Made by a program: the position numbers and the translations under genes
Shown: positions 39,341 to 47,189 of the stretch, one piece after another
How the letters are laid out: each line of letters starts with the position of its first letter
Numbering within the stretch: the stretch's first letter is position 1
Notes under the pieces: model-generated
Seen by the model: only the letters and a program-made list of their open reading frames with translations
What the model was told of the DNA's origin: nothing
Database searches by the model: none
DNA from: Gemmatimonadota bacterium
GTDB lineage: Bacteria > Gemmatimonadota > Gemmatimonadetes > Gemmatimonadales > Gemmatimonadaceae
NCBI GenBank assembly: GCA_021324635.1
Contig: JAJPIS010000068.1
Location: 1-63,698 of the forward strand
Length of the DNA stretch: 63,698 bases
Reading direction: 5' to 3'

Positions 39341-39736
39341 TCACGCGAACTTCACGGTCGCCGTCTGCTCGTACACACCGCCGGCGTTGTCCTTCCAGAC
39401 GACGCGGATCGGCGCCTCGCGGGTGGCGACGAGCGGGAAGCTCACGTACGGGTCCCGGCTGATCCCCGACGTCCACTCGAAGCGCGCGACTTCCTCGACG
39501 CCATACGACACGGTCACCGCGTTGACGAAGAAGGCGGGGATCGGCTTGCCATCGGCGTCGCGGAAGAATCCCGTGTCCATGGGGTGGGAGAGCAGGGCCC
39601 GCACGTCGATGATGCTGTCGCGCGCGATCTGCCCCGGGATCAGCACTTTCCCCTCGCCCACGCGCTCGCCGCCCTCCGACAGCGGCGCCCCGGGGATGGT
39701 GAAGGTGACCGCGACGCCCGAGCGCGGCTCACCCAC
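39341..39736 (-). CDS. soxZ: Sulfur carrier complex subunit SoxZ
   Basis: A 131-residue immunoglobulin-fold protein. DSIIDVRALLSHPMDTGFFR, GKPIPAFFVNAVTVSYGVEE, SGISRDPYVSFPLVATREAP and VVWKDNAGGVYEQTATVKF are SoxZ hallmarks. It binds SoxY to form the SoxYZ carrier. The GTG start at 39736 overlaps the soxY stop by 8 bp. No soxAX, soxB or soxCD genes are in the window. Confidence 0.92.
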   Translation of the reverse strand: MGEPRSGVAVTFTIPGAPLSEGGERVGEGKVLIPGQIARDSIIDVRALLSHPMDTGFFRDADGKPIPAFFVNAVTVSYGVEEVARFEWTSGISRDPYVSFPLVATREAPIRVVWKDNAGGVYEQTATVKFA

Positions 39737-40229
39737 AGCCGTTCAGCCCCACGAACACCTTGACCGCCGCGCTCCAGAGCTCGCCCGTGTTCATCTCGGC
39801 GATCGCTCGCACGTAGGACGTCCGGCGCATCTTGATCCGCGTCTCGACGAAGCCGCCGGAGCAGGCGGGGGTCAGGTGGAAGCCGGCGACGTAGACATCG
39901 GGGTTGTGGTCGACGATGAGGTGGTACGCCGAGACGTACGACTCGGGGGTCGGCGGCAGATCGATGTCGAGGATCACGGGGACGAGTCGACCGTCGGGGG
40001 CGTCGACCGGGATGTCGAGCTGCACGTGGCCCGGCCGGATCGGTCGGCTGCCGAACCGCCGCGCCAGCATCGTGCGCACCGCGTCGGTCATCTCGTCGTC
40101 GGGGCCGGCGAGGTCGGGCGGCACGAGCGTCGGCGCGGCCGCGAGCGGTCGACCGCCGGCCAACGCGACGGCGCCGAGCACTCCTGCGCGCAGGAACATG
40201 CGCCGGCTCAACCCGCTGTCGTCATGCAT
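39729..40229 (-). CDS. soxY: Sulfur-binding carrier protein SoxY
   Basis: A 166-residue periplasmic protein. SRRMFLRAGVLGAVALAGG near the start is a Tat signal. The body has PDVYVAGFHLTPACSGGFVE and KMRRTSYVRAIAEMNTGELW. The C-terminus is GLNGCG, a variant of the GGCGG tail whose cysteine carries the sulfur intermediate. ATG 40229 is chosen to place the Tat motif near the N-terminus. Confidence 0.9.
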   Translation of the reverse strand: MHDDSGLSRRMFLRAGVLGAVALAGGRPLAAAPTLVPPDLAGPDDEMTDAVRTMLARRFGSRPIRPGHVQLDIPVDAPDGRLVPVILDIDLPPTPESYVSAYHLIVDHNPDVYVAGFHLTPACSGGFVETRIKMRRTSYVRAIAEMNTGELWSAAVKVFVGLNGCG

Positions 40230-40458
40230 CGCGCTCGCTCCCCGGTCCTCGCCGCGCAGACCTTCGAGCAACGTACTGGCCGCTCCGGGGGCGTGCCAGT
40301 CGCCGCCCGCGCGTCATGGCCGGGCCCGGCGCGGGCGCTGGAGACACGGCGCAGCGCGGTCAAGGCGCGGGCCCGCGGCGGCTCCGGTCTGGCTCTTGCG
40401 CGCCGGGGTCGGCTTCCACGCTCGGCAACCAGGCAGGGCCACACCCGGGGGAGGGTCC

Positions 40459-40797
40459 ATGAGACGACACATGCTCCGCACGATCGGGGTCCGGCACATT
40501 GCGGTCGCGGCGATCGGCGCCGCGCTCATCACGGGGTGCAAGGGCACCTCGAGCAACACCAACACCGGTGCCGCGAGCACCGATACGAGCGGCGGCGCCA
40601 TGGCGCCCAGCGCCACTCCCGCCACGACCCCCGGCGCCGCGCCCGGCGCAGCGGACACGGCCATGCGGGGCGCCGGCACGGAAGCCCCGTCGCCCAACGC
40701 GGCGAGCGGTGGGATGAGCAGCACGGACACGACGCAGCACCGGTCCGGCAAGCGTCACCACGCCGACTCGGCCGGCGGCGCGACGCGAACGCCCTGA
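40459..40797 (+). CDS. Small low-complexity lipoprotein
   Basis: A 112-residue protein with a lipobox-like IGAALITGCKG near residue 23-28. The mature part is almost entirely Thr/Ser/Gly/Ala/Pro with a His-rich end (RSGKRHHADSAGG). It follows a good purine-rich ribosome site (GGGGGAGGG). The function is unknown. It is convergent with a JAMM-like gene and separated from it by a strong terminator hairpin. Confidence 0.6.
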   Translation: MRRHMLRTIGVRHIAVAAIGAALITGCKGTSSNTNTGAASTDTSGGAMAPSATPATTPGAAPGAADTAMRGAGTEAPSPNAASGGMSSTDTTQHRSGKRHHADSAGGATRTP

Positions 40798-40803
40798 CGA
40801 CAG

Positions 40804-40836
40804 GGACGGCGGGCGGCCCCGAGCCGCCCGCCGTCC
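40804..40836. terminator. Bidirectional terminator hairpin
   Basis: A perfect 14-bp GC stem (40804-40817 with 40823-40836) around a 5-base loop, placed between two convergent genes that end at 40797 and 40888. The symmetry suits termination of both transcripts. Confidence 0.75.
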
Positions 40837-40887
40837 GCACGACCACCGCTCCGGCCGGCTCCGGGACTGCCCGCTACGGGCTGCCCG

Positions 40888-41610
40888 CTACGGGCTGCCG
40901 CTGCCGGCCGAGGCGCCGCCTGGACTGCCGCCTGGACTGCCACCCGATGCGGACGGTGGCGTCCGCATCTTCATGGCCGGCGTCATGTTGCCCAGCCGCG
41001 GTCGCGGATCCTGTCCGACGGCGACGGTCGCCGACGCCCCGTACTCGGCGGGATAGTAGAACCGAAAGGCGTTGCGGTCGCACTGGATGACGGCGAACTG
41101 GTCGCGCCGCCGCACGAGCTTCTCGAGATCGCCGCGACTCGGCTGACAGCTGAACGCGTTGAGCCCACCGGTCACGCACGTGGTCACGTCGTCGCCGGCG
41201 CAGGTCGTCGGCGTGTGGACGTGCAGCTCGGGCATGCCGTCGGGGCAGTCGAAGTCGACCGACACCGGCGTGGCATTGCTCGCGTCGGCGGGTCGGATCG
41301 CGAAGACGCGGAAGACGGTGTCGTCCTGGATCGGCGATGCCTTGGAGATATGGTAGACCCCGTACGACCAGTCGCTGACGCAGTACGCGCGCTCGAGTTG
41401 CTTCGGCTCGTCGGTCCACGCAGCCTCGAGCACGTGCCGCGGGTTGTCCATCACGACGCCGAGCCGAACGGTCTGCGCCCCGGCCGGGCGGGCGGCGCCC
41501 ACGGTCGCGACGGCAGCCGCCATTCCCGCGATCACGGACCCAGCGATCCGTCCCGGAACTCCTCCGGCTCCTCTGGCCCCTCCGGCCCCTCTGGCTCGCG
41601 TGACTCCCAT
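40888..41610 (-). CDS. Exported protein with degenerate JAMM-like motif
   Basis: A 240-residue protein starting at ATG 41610, with a Gly/Ala/Arg-rich N-terminus and a signal peptide ending ARPAGAQ. The mature part includes YCVSDWSYGVYHISKASPIQ, ELHVHTPTTCAG and CQPSRGDLEKLVRRRDQF. The H-x-H-x-P ... P-S-x-x-D-L order resembles the zinc site of the exported JAMM-like protein at 34874. Four cysteines could make disulfides. The C-terminus is GGSPGG repeats. The enzymatic role is unproven. Confidence 0.5.
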   Translation of the reverse strand: MGVTRARGAGGARGAGGVPGRIAGSVIAGMAAAVATVGAARPAGAQTVRLGVVMDNPRHVLEAAWTDEPKQLERAYCVSDWSYGVYHISKASPIQDDTVFRVFAIRPADASNATPVSVDFDCPDGMPELHVHTPTTCAGDDVTTCVTGGLNAFSCQPSRGDLEKLVRRRDQFAVIQCDRNAFRFYYPAEYGASATVAVGQDPRPRLGNMTPAMKMRTPPSASGGSPGGSPGGASAGSGSP

Positions 41611-41828
41611 GACTCGTCGCTCCTGCGCGTTCCAGTCGTGCGCCGGTCGGCGGCGCGTTCTCCATTTGTCACCTTTCGTGCCCTGTCGGCGCCGCGCGGC
41701 CGTCCAGCCGCCGGGGCTCTGCCGAGTACCTCGGGCACCGTGCCCGCGTTCCGGTGCCGGACGGGGCCTCTCCATTTCCGACCCCCCCAATCCGGGAAAG
41801 GCAACGGCCACGTGGAGCGGGGCCCCGC

Positions 41829-42563
41829 TCAGTACCGGCCGGCGATCGGAACGCCGGCGTGGAACGCGGTACCGACGAGCGCGCCATCGCACCCGTCGGC
41901 GGCGAGGGCCGCCAGCTCCACCCCGCTCGAGATGCCGCCACCAATGAGGAGTTCGACACTCGGAAACGCCGCACGGATCGCCCGCGCGAGCGGGAAATCG
42001 GGGCCGACAACCTGTCCGACACGCGCCAGGTCGAGCAGGAGGATGGACGGCGCGCCGGCGGCGATCGCGCGCTGCGCGATCGCCTGCGGGTCCAGTTCAG
42101 CGAGCGGCGACCCGGGGCGCGTGATCGGCACGCCGGCGCGGAGATCGAGGCTGAACACCACCCGCTCGCGCCCCACCTGCCGGACGATCCGCGCCAGCTC
42201 GGCCACCGATCCCAGCGTCTCCAGGCCGACCACCACCCTCCGCGCGCCGATGTCGATCGCGTGCTGGGCCGCCTCGGGGGTCGTGATCCCGGCGTCCACC
42301 ATCACCGGCGGCACCTCACGGCAGATGGCGGCGAGGGTCGGCGCGCCGCGGGGGGACCGGATGCCGGCGATCGCGTCGAGGTCGGCCACGTATATTTCCG
42401 CCAGGCCAGCCCCATCGCGGTACGCACGCGCCAACGCCAGCGCGTCCCCCACGTCGTCCGGCGCCAGGAGCGGGCTGCGCACGGGCTCATAGCTGTCGCG
42501 CAGCCCGCCCCGGGCGTGCACCGCTCGACCGGCCTTGAGATCGATCACGCCGATGACACGCAC
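41829..42563 (-). CDS. HisA-like TIM-barrel protein of the H4MPT/methanofuran cluster
   Basis: A 244-residue protein starting at GTG 42563. VIGVIDLKAGRAVHARGGLR, IYVADLDAIAG, PVMVDAGITTPEAAQHAIDI, RRVVVGLETLGSV, VVFSLDLRAG and LLIGGGISSGVELAALAADG follow the HisA/HisF barrel. It lacks a histidine-operon setting and resembles the HisA-related proteins (COG1411 type) seen with archaeal-type C1 genes. The substrate is unknown. It is divergent from the mfnF-like gene with starts about 34 bp apart, so they share a promoter region. Confidence 0.75.
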   Translation of the reverse strand: MRVIGVIDLKAGRAVHARGGLRDSYEPVRSPLLAPDDVGDALALARAYRDGAGLAEIYVADLDAIAGIRSPRGAPTLAAICREVPPVMVDAGITTPEAAQHAIDIGARRVVVGLETLGSVAELARIVRQVGRERVVFSLDLRAGVPITRPGSPLAELDPQAIAQRAIAAGAPSILLLDLARVGQVVGPDFPLARAIRAAFPSVELLIGGGISSGVELAALAADGCDGALVGTAFHAGVPIAGRY

Positions 42564-42597
42564 CGCATCAATATGGCGCCGTCCGATCACCGGCGGC

Positions 42598-43653
42598 GTG
42601 GTCGGCTGGGACATTGGCGGGGTCAACACCAAGGTGGCTCGGGTGGCCGAGTCGGCGCCGTCGCCAGACCATCGGCTGCGCCCCCCCCTCGGGGCGCCGA
42701 CGGCGACGATCCGGCCGTACGAGATCCAGCGCGACCCGGCTGCGCTCCCGGCCCTGCTCGCGTCGCTCGCCCAGGCTGTCGGCCATCGACCGGGCGATGC
42801 GCATGCGGTGACGATGACGGCCGAGCTGTCACAGCTCTTCCGCCGCAAGCGCGACGGGGTCGCGTTCGTCCTCGACGCCGTGGCGGCGGCGTTTCCGGGC
42901 GACGACATCGGCATCTTCGGCACTCGCGGCGCGTTCCTGTCGGTCGAGGCCGCACGCGAGGATCCGATCGCGGTCGCCGCGGCGAACTGGGCGGCGACGG
43001 CGGCGCTCGTCGCACAGCTCGTGGGAACGGCACTCCTGATCGACATCGGCACGACGACGACGGACGTGATCCCGATCGTCGACGGCACGGTCTGCGCCGC
43101 CGGCCTCACCGATCCGGATCGCCTCCGGAGCGGCGAGCTGCTCTACCTGGGCGCCGTTCGGACGCCGGTCGAGGCGATCACGCACGCGGTACCGATCGAC
43201 GGCGGGATGGCAGGCGTGAGCGCCGAGGGGTTCGCGCTCGCGGGTGACGTCCACCTGTGGCGCGGTACGCTGCCGCCGAGCGCGTACGCCGTGCCGACGC
43301 CGGACGGTCGCCCGGCCACCCGGGAGCTCGCGGGAGAGCGACTGGCGCGCGTGGTCTGCGGCGACCGCGAGCTGCTCGACACGGCGGCGCTCGACGCGAT
43401 CGCGAACGCGGTGGCCGACGCGCAGGTCGCGCGCACGGCCGCCGCGATCGCCCGGGTACGCGCCCGGCATCCGCGGATCGCCACCGCCGTGGTGACCGGT
43501 ATCGGTGATTTCATCGCCGCGGCCGCCGCGGCGCGCGCCGGCCTCGCGGTTCGCCATCTCGCCGACGATGTCGGGCTCGACGCCTCGCACGCCGCCCCGG
43601 CGGCCGCGGTCGCGATCCTCCGCGCCATGCAGTCGCACGCGCGCGTGACATGA
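42598..43653 (+). CDS. mfnF: MfnF-like hydantoinase/oxoprolinase-related protein
   Basis: A 351-residue ASKHA-fold protein. VVGWDIGGVNTKVARV opens it, LLIDIGTTTTDVIPIVDGTV is the second phosphate loop, and AVVTGIGDFIAAAAAARAG lies near the end. It matches the COG1548 group. In Methanocaldococcus jannaschii the MfnF member joins the furan and tyramine parts of methanofuran. GTG 42598 is preferred because ATG 42553 would overlap the divergent HisA-like start. The stop overlaps the mfnE-like gene (ATGA). Confidence 0.8.
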   Translation: MVGWDIGGVNTKVARVAESAPSPDHRLRPPLGAPTATIRPYEIQRDPAALPALLASLAQAVGHRPGDAHAVTMTAELSQLFRRKRDGVAFVLDAVAAAFPGDDIGIFGTRGAFLSVEAAREDPIAVAAANWAATAALVAQLVGTALLIDIGTTTTDVIPIVDGTVCAAGLTDPDRLRSGELLYLGAVRTPVEAITHAVPIDGGMAGVSAEGFALAGDVHLWRGTLPPSAYAVPTPDGRPATRELAGERLARVVCGDRELLDTAALDAIANAVADAQVARTAAAIARVRARHPRIATAVVTGIGDFIAAAAAARAGLAVRHLADDVGLDASHAAPAAAVAILRAMQSHARVT

Positions 43654-44387
43654 CCCACTACCCGGGCGCGCCCGCGTGGCCGCCGCGCACGGTGGACGTG
43701 GTCGTCAAGGCGGGCGGCGCGCTGCTGCGCGATGCCAGGCAGTTCGCGACGCTCGTGGCGGCGATCGATGACCTCGCCCAGGACGCGGGTCACGGTGCCT
43801 GTCGGACGCTGGTCGTCCCGGGCGGCGGGCCGTTCGCCGATGCGGTCCGCGACGCGGACCGCCGGCTCGGGGCCGGCGACGATGCCGCGCACTGGATGGC
43901 GATCCTCGCCATGGACCAGCACGCGCACCTGATCGCCGCCCGTGCGCCCGGCGCGCGGATGGTCACCGACGAGCCCAGCGCGGCCGCCGCCCTGGCCGCC
44001 GGCTGCGTGCCGGTGCTCGCGCCCTACCGCTGGCTGCGGCGGGCCGACCCGCTGCCGCACAGCTGGTCGGTGACGAGCGATAGTGTCGCGCTCTGGCTCG
44101 CGGCGGCGCTCGGCGCCCTGTCCCTGGTGCTGGTCAAGCCGATCGTGGGCCCACTCGGCGCGGTCGCCGACCCGTACGTGGCGCAGCTCCTCGCGGGCGG
44201 CGGGGCGGCGCGCGCCCCGGTCGCGGTCGAGGTCTGCCGGTGCGACGCGCTCATCGCGACCGTGCGGCGGCTCGCACGCCCGCTCGACCAGCTCGACCGG
44301 CGACCCGACCCGGGACCTCATCGGCCCGACGGTGTATCTTCGAGCGGGCCCGCGCAGTCGGCTGACCGGTCCGCGCCCGGTGTCTAA
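43650..44387 (+). CDS. mfnE: MfnE-like amino acid kinase
   Basis: A 245-residue amino-acid-kinase-fold protein. VDVVVKAGGALLRDARQFAT and RTLVVPGGGPFADAVRDADR are the nucleotide and substrate loops, and HSWSVTSDSVALWLAAALGA follows. It fits the COG2054 group that includes MfnE, which phosphorylates the aminomethylfuran alcohol phosphate in methanofuran synthesis. The C-terminal 25 residues are low complexity. Coupling to mfnF supports a methanofuran role. Confidence 0.8.
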   Translation: MTHYPGAPAWPPRTVDVVVKAGGALLRDARQFATLVAAIDDLAQDAGHGACRTLVVPGGGPFADAVRDADRRLGAGDDAAHWMAILAMDQHAHLIAARAPGARMVTDEPSAAAALAAGCVPVLAPYRWLRRADPLPHSWSVTSDSVALWLAAALGALSLVLVKPIVGPLGAVADPYVAQLLAGGGAARAPVAVEVCRCDALIATVRRLARPLDQLDRRPDPGPHRPDGVSSSGPAQSADRSAPGV

Positions 44388-44393
44388 TCCACG

Positions 44394-47117
44394 ATGAGCA
44401 ACGCACTCCAGGATACCCTCCAGCAGACACTCGGGACCTCGTACGTCCTCGAGCGAGAGCTCGGCGGCGGCGGGATGTCCCGGGTCTTCGTGGCGACCGA
44501 GACGGCGCTCGACCGGCGGGTGGTGATCAAGGTGCTCCCACCGGATCTCGCGGCCGGCGTGAACGTCGAGCGGTTCCGGCGGGAGATCGCCCTCGCCGCC
44601 CGGCTCCAGCATCCGCACATCGTGCCGCTGTTGACGGCGGGCGACGCCGATGGGCTGCCGTTCTTCACGATGCCGTTCATCGATGGCGAGTCGCTGCGCT
44701 CGACGCTCGATCGGACGGGCGAGCTTCCGATCAACGTCGCCGTGCGCCACCTCCGCGAGGTCGCCTCGGCGCTCGCTTACGCCCACGCCAACGGCGTCGT
44801 GCACCGCGACATCAAGCCCGACAACGTGCTGATCTCCGGCGGCTCGGCGATGGTCACGGATTTCGGCGTCGCCAAGGCGCTGCGGGCGGCGGTGGCGTCG
44901 ACGACCGGGCAGTTGACGGGACTCGGGGTCGCCCTCGGCACGCCCGCCTACATGGCGCCGGAGCAAGCGGCGGCCGATCCGGCGGCCGACGCACGCGCCG
45001 ACATCTATGCCTTCGGAGCGATGGCGTACGAGCTGCTCACCGGCCAGCCGCCGTTCAGCGGACGGCCCGCGCAGGCGATGCTCGCCGCGCACGCGGTCGA
45101 GCCGCCCGAGCCGGTCGACCGCCGGCGGCCCGCGGTGCCGCCGCAGCTCGCGTCGCTCGTGATGTCGTGCCTCCAGAAGCGCCCGGCCGACCGGCCGCAG
45201 ACGGCGAGCCTGGTGGTCCAGGCGCTCGACAGCGTGCCGACGACGCCGCAGGCGACGGGCGCCCTGGCCGCATACCAGTACGGCTCGGGATCGACCTGGC
45301 AGAGCACCGGCGGCAATGCCGCGGCCGGTGGCGGGCACGCGCGACGGTGGCGCATCCCGGCGCTCGCCGCGCTGGCGGCGCTCGGCGTGCTGGCGGTCGT
45401 CGGTGGGACGCTGGCGATCGTGCACGGCCGGTCGAGCGCCGGCGACGGCCGCGCCGGCTCGGCAGGGGCGCAGCCCAAGCTCGTCGTGCTGCCCTTCACG
45501 AACGAGGGTCCGGCGAACACCGCGTACTTCGCCGACGGGCTCACCGAGGCGATCACCAACCGGCTCGCCAGTCTCCAGCATCTGGCGGTCATCGATCCGC
45601 GCAGCGCCAATCAGTACAGGGACACGAAGAAGACGCCCAGGGAGATCGGTCGCGATCTCGGCGTTCAGTACCTGCTCGAGGGGACGGTCCGGTGGGCGTC
45701 GGGGCCGGGCGGTACCCAGCAGGTGCAGATCAGCCCGACGCTCGTGAACACGGCTGACGAGACGACGAAGCTGGCGCCCGGCCCGTACGTCGTGCAGCCG
45801 TCGGACGTCTTCAGGGTGCAGACGGACGTCGCCAGCAAGGTCGCCGATGCGCTCGGGATCGTGCTCGGTGCGACCGATGAGAAGGCGCTGACGGCGCGTC
45901 CGACGAAGAACGCGGACGCGTACGACGCGTTCATGCGGGCGCGCGATCTCGAGAAGGCCGACTCGTACGAGCTCTCCCCGACGCGGCTGCGGGATGCGAT
46001 GGCGCTCTACGAGCGGGCGGTACAGCTCGACCCGACGTTCGCGCTCGCGCTCGCGCATCTCGGAGAGGATCGGACGGTGTGGGCGATCCTCGACATCCCC
46101 GACTCGGCGCGGGCGCGGGCGGCCCGGGCGGCGATCGACTCGGCGCTGCGGCTCGACCCGACGCTCGCCGAGGCGCACCGGGCGCGGGCCGAGTACCTCC
46201 AGGCGTTCGGGAACCACGCGCGCGAGGCGTACGATGAGCTCGTGCGGGCGCAGGCCGAGCGGCCCAACGATGCGGGGCTGCTCGGCGAGCTGGGGCGGGC
46301 GCAGATCAACGCCGGACGCGTGGACGAGGGCATCGCCAACCTCGAGCGCGCCGTGCAGCTCGACCCGCGATCGGTCGGCGCCCTGGCGAGTGCGGCGCAG
46401 GCAACCTTCTTGTACCGACGCTACGCGGAGGCGACCCGGTACGCGGACCAACTGATCGCCCTCGCCCCGGACAACGCGCTGGGGTACGGCTTCCGGGCGC
46501 AGGTCGCGACCATGGGGTTCGGCGACACGGCCACCGCGCACCGGATCTGGACGCGGGAGCGGGCCGCCGTGCCGCACCTGTCGGCGCTCACCTTTCTGGT
46601 GGAGGAGTCGACCCAGGGCTCGTACGATTGGGCCCGGCTCGAGGCGTTGCAGCTCGCCGACGTGCACCCGGAGCAGGTGTTCGACACGGTGAACTTCTAC
46701 CTCACGAAGATGGATCTCTACACGCGGGAGCAGCGCGCGGCGCGCGCCCGCGCGTACGCCGACACGGCCCTCGGGCTCATCGCGCGCCGGACATTCACCG
46801 GTCCATTCGCGCCCGCGGCCCACCAGGTCGAGGCGGTCGCCAACGCCGTGGCCGGGCATCGCGCGGCGGCGCTCCAGGCGATCGCCGCCGTCAAGGCCGA
46901 CGAGTCGCAGGGCGACGCGGGGGTGGCGACCAGCAAGCAGACCTTCGCCGAGGCGCTCGCGGCCGCGTACGTGGCACTCGGCCAGGCGGACAGCGCGATC
47001 GTCCAGGTGCGCCGGATGCTGAGCGCCCCGACCGGCAAGTCCGCGGCGTACCTGCGGGTCGATCCCGAGTGGGACCCGCTGCGAGCCGATCCGCGCTTCC
47101 GCGCGTTGCTCGAGTAG
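44394..47117 (+). CDS. Transmembrane Ser/Thr protein kinase with TolB-like domain and TPRs
   Basis: A 907-residue protein typical of gemmatimonads. The kinase domain (about 18-280) has ELGGGGMSRVFVA, VVIKVLPPDL with the ATP lysine, VVHRDIKPDNVLI near 137, TDFGVAK and GTPAYMAPEQA. One transmembrane helix lies around 321-343. The extracytoplasmic part begins LVVLPFTNEGPANTAYFADG, a TolB-N/FlgO-like domain, followed by TPR helices to the C-terminus. It starts 6 bp after mfnE but is probably unrelated to C1 metabolism. Signals and targets are unknown. Confidence 0.93.
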   Translation: MSNALQDTLQQTLGTSYVLERELGGGGMSRVFVATETALDRRVVIKVLPPDLAAGVNVERFRREIALAARLQHPHIVPLLTAGDADGLPFFTMPFIDGESLRSTLDRTGELPINVAVRHLREVASALAYAHANGVVHRDIKPDNVLISGGSAMVTDFGVAKALRAAVASTTGQLTGLGVALGTPAYMAPEQAAADPAADARADIYAFGAMAYELLTGQPPFSGRPAQAMLAAHAVEPPEPVDRRRPAVPPQLASLVMSCLQKRPADRPQTASLVVQALDSVPTTPQATGALAAYQYGSGSTWQSTGGNAAAGGGHARRWRIPALAALAALGVLAVVGGTLAIVHGRSSAGDGRAGSAGAQPKLVVLPFTNEGPANTAYFADGLTEAITNRLASLQHLAVIDPRSANQYRDTKKTPREIGRDLGVQYLLEGTVRWASGPGGTQQVQISPTLVNTADETTKLAPGPYVVQPSDVFRVQTDVASKVADALGIVLGATDEKALTARPTKNADAYDAFMRARDLEKADSYELSPTRLRDAMALYERAVQLDPTFALALAHLGEDRTVWAILDIPDSARARAARAAIDSALRLDPTLAEAHRARAEYLQAFGNHAREAYDELVRAQAERPNDAGLLGELGRAQINAGRVDEGIANLERAVQLDPRSVGALASAAQATFLYRRYAEATRYADQLIALAPDNALGYGFRAQVATMGFGDTATAHRIWTRERAAVPHLSALTFLVEESTQGSYDWARLEALQLADVHPEQVFDTVNFYLTKMDLYTREQRAARARAYADTALGLIARRTFTGPFAPAAHQVEAVANAVAGHRAAALQAIAAVKADESQGDAGVATSKQTFAEALAAAYVALGQADSAIVQVRRMLSAPTGKSAAYLRVDPEWDPLRADPRFRALLE

Positions 47118-47189
47118 CTCGCCCAGCTCGACCAGCCCGCCAGAACGACGCCGGTGCCGAGCGCGTTCGGCAAGCCGCCAGCGCGGGCA

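Noticed and set aside
43143-46859. Very long minus-strand open frame (1238 codons) opposite mfnF-mfnE and the kinase
   Set aside because: It is Arg/His/Pro-rich, has no domain pattern, and lies antisense to genes with clear motifs; an artefact of high GC. The same applies to the frame at 30052-33468.
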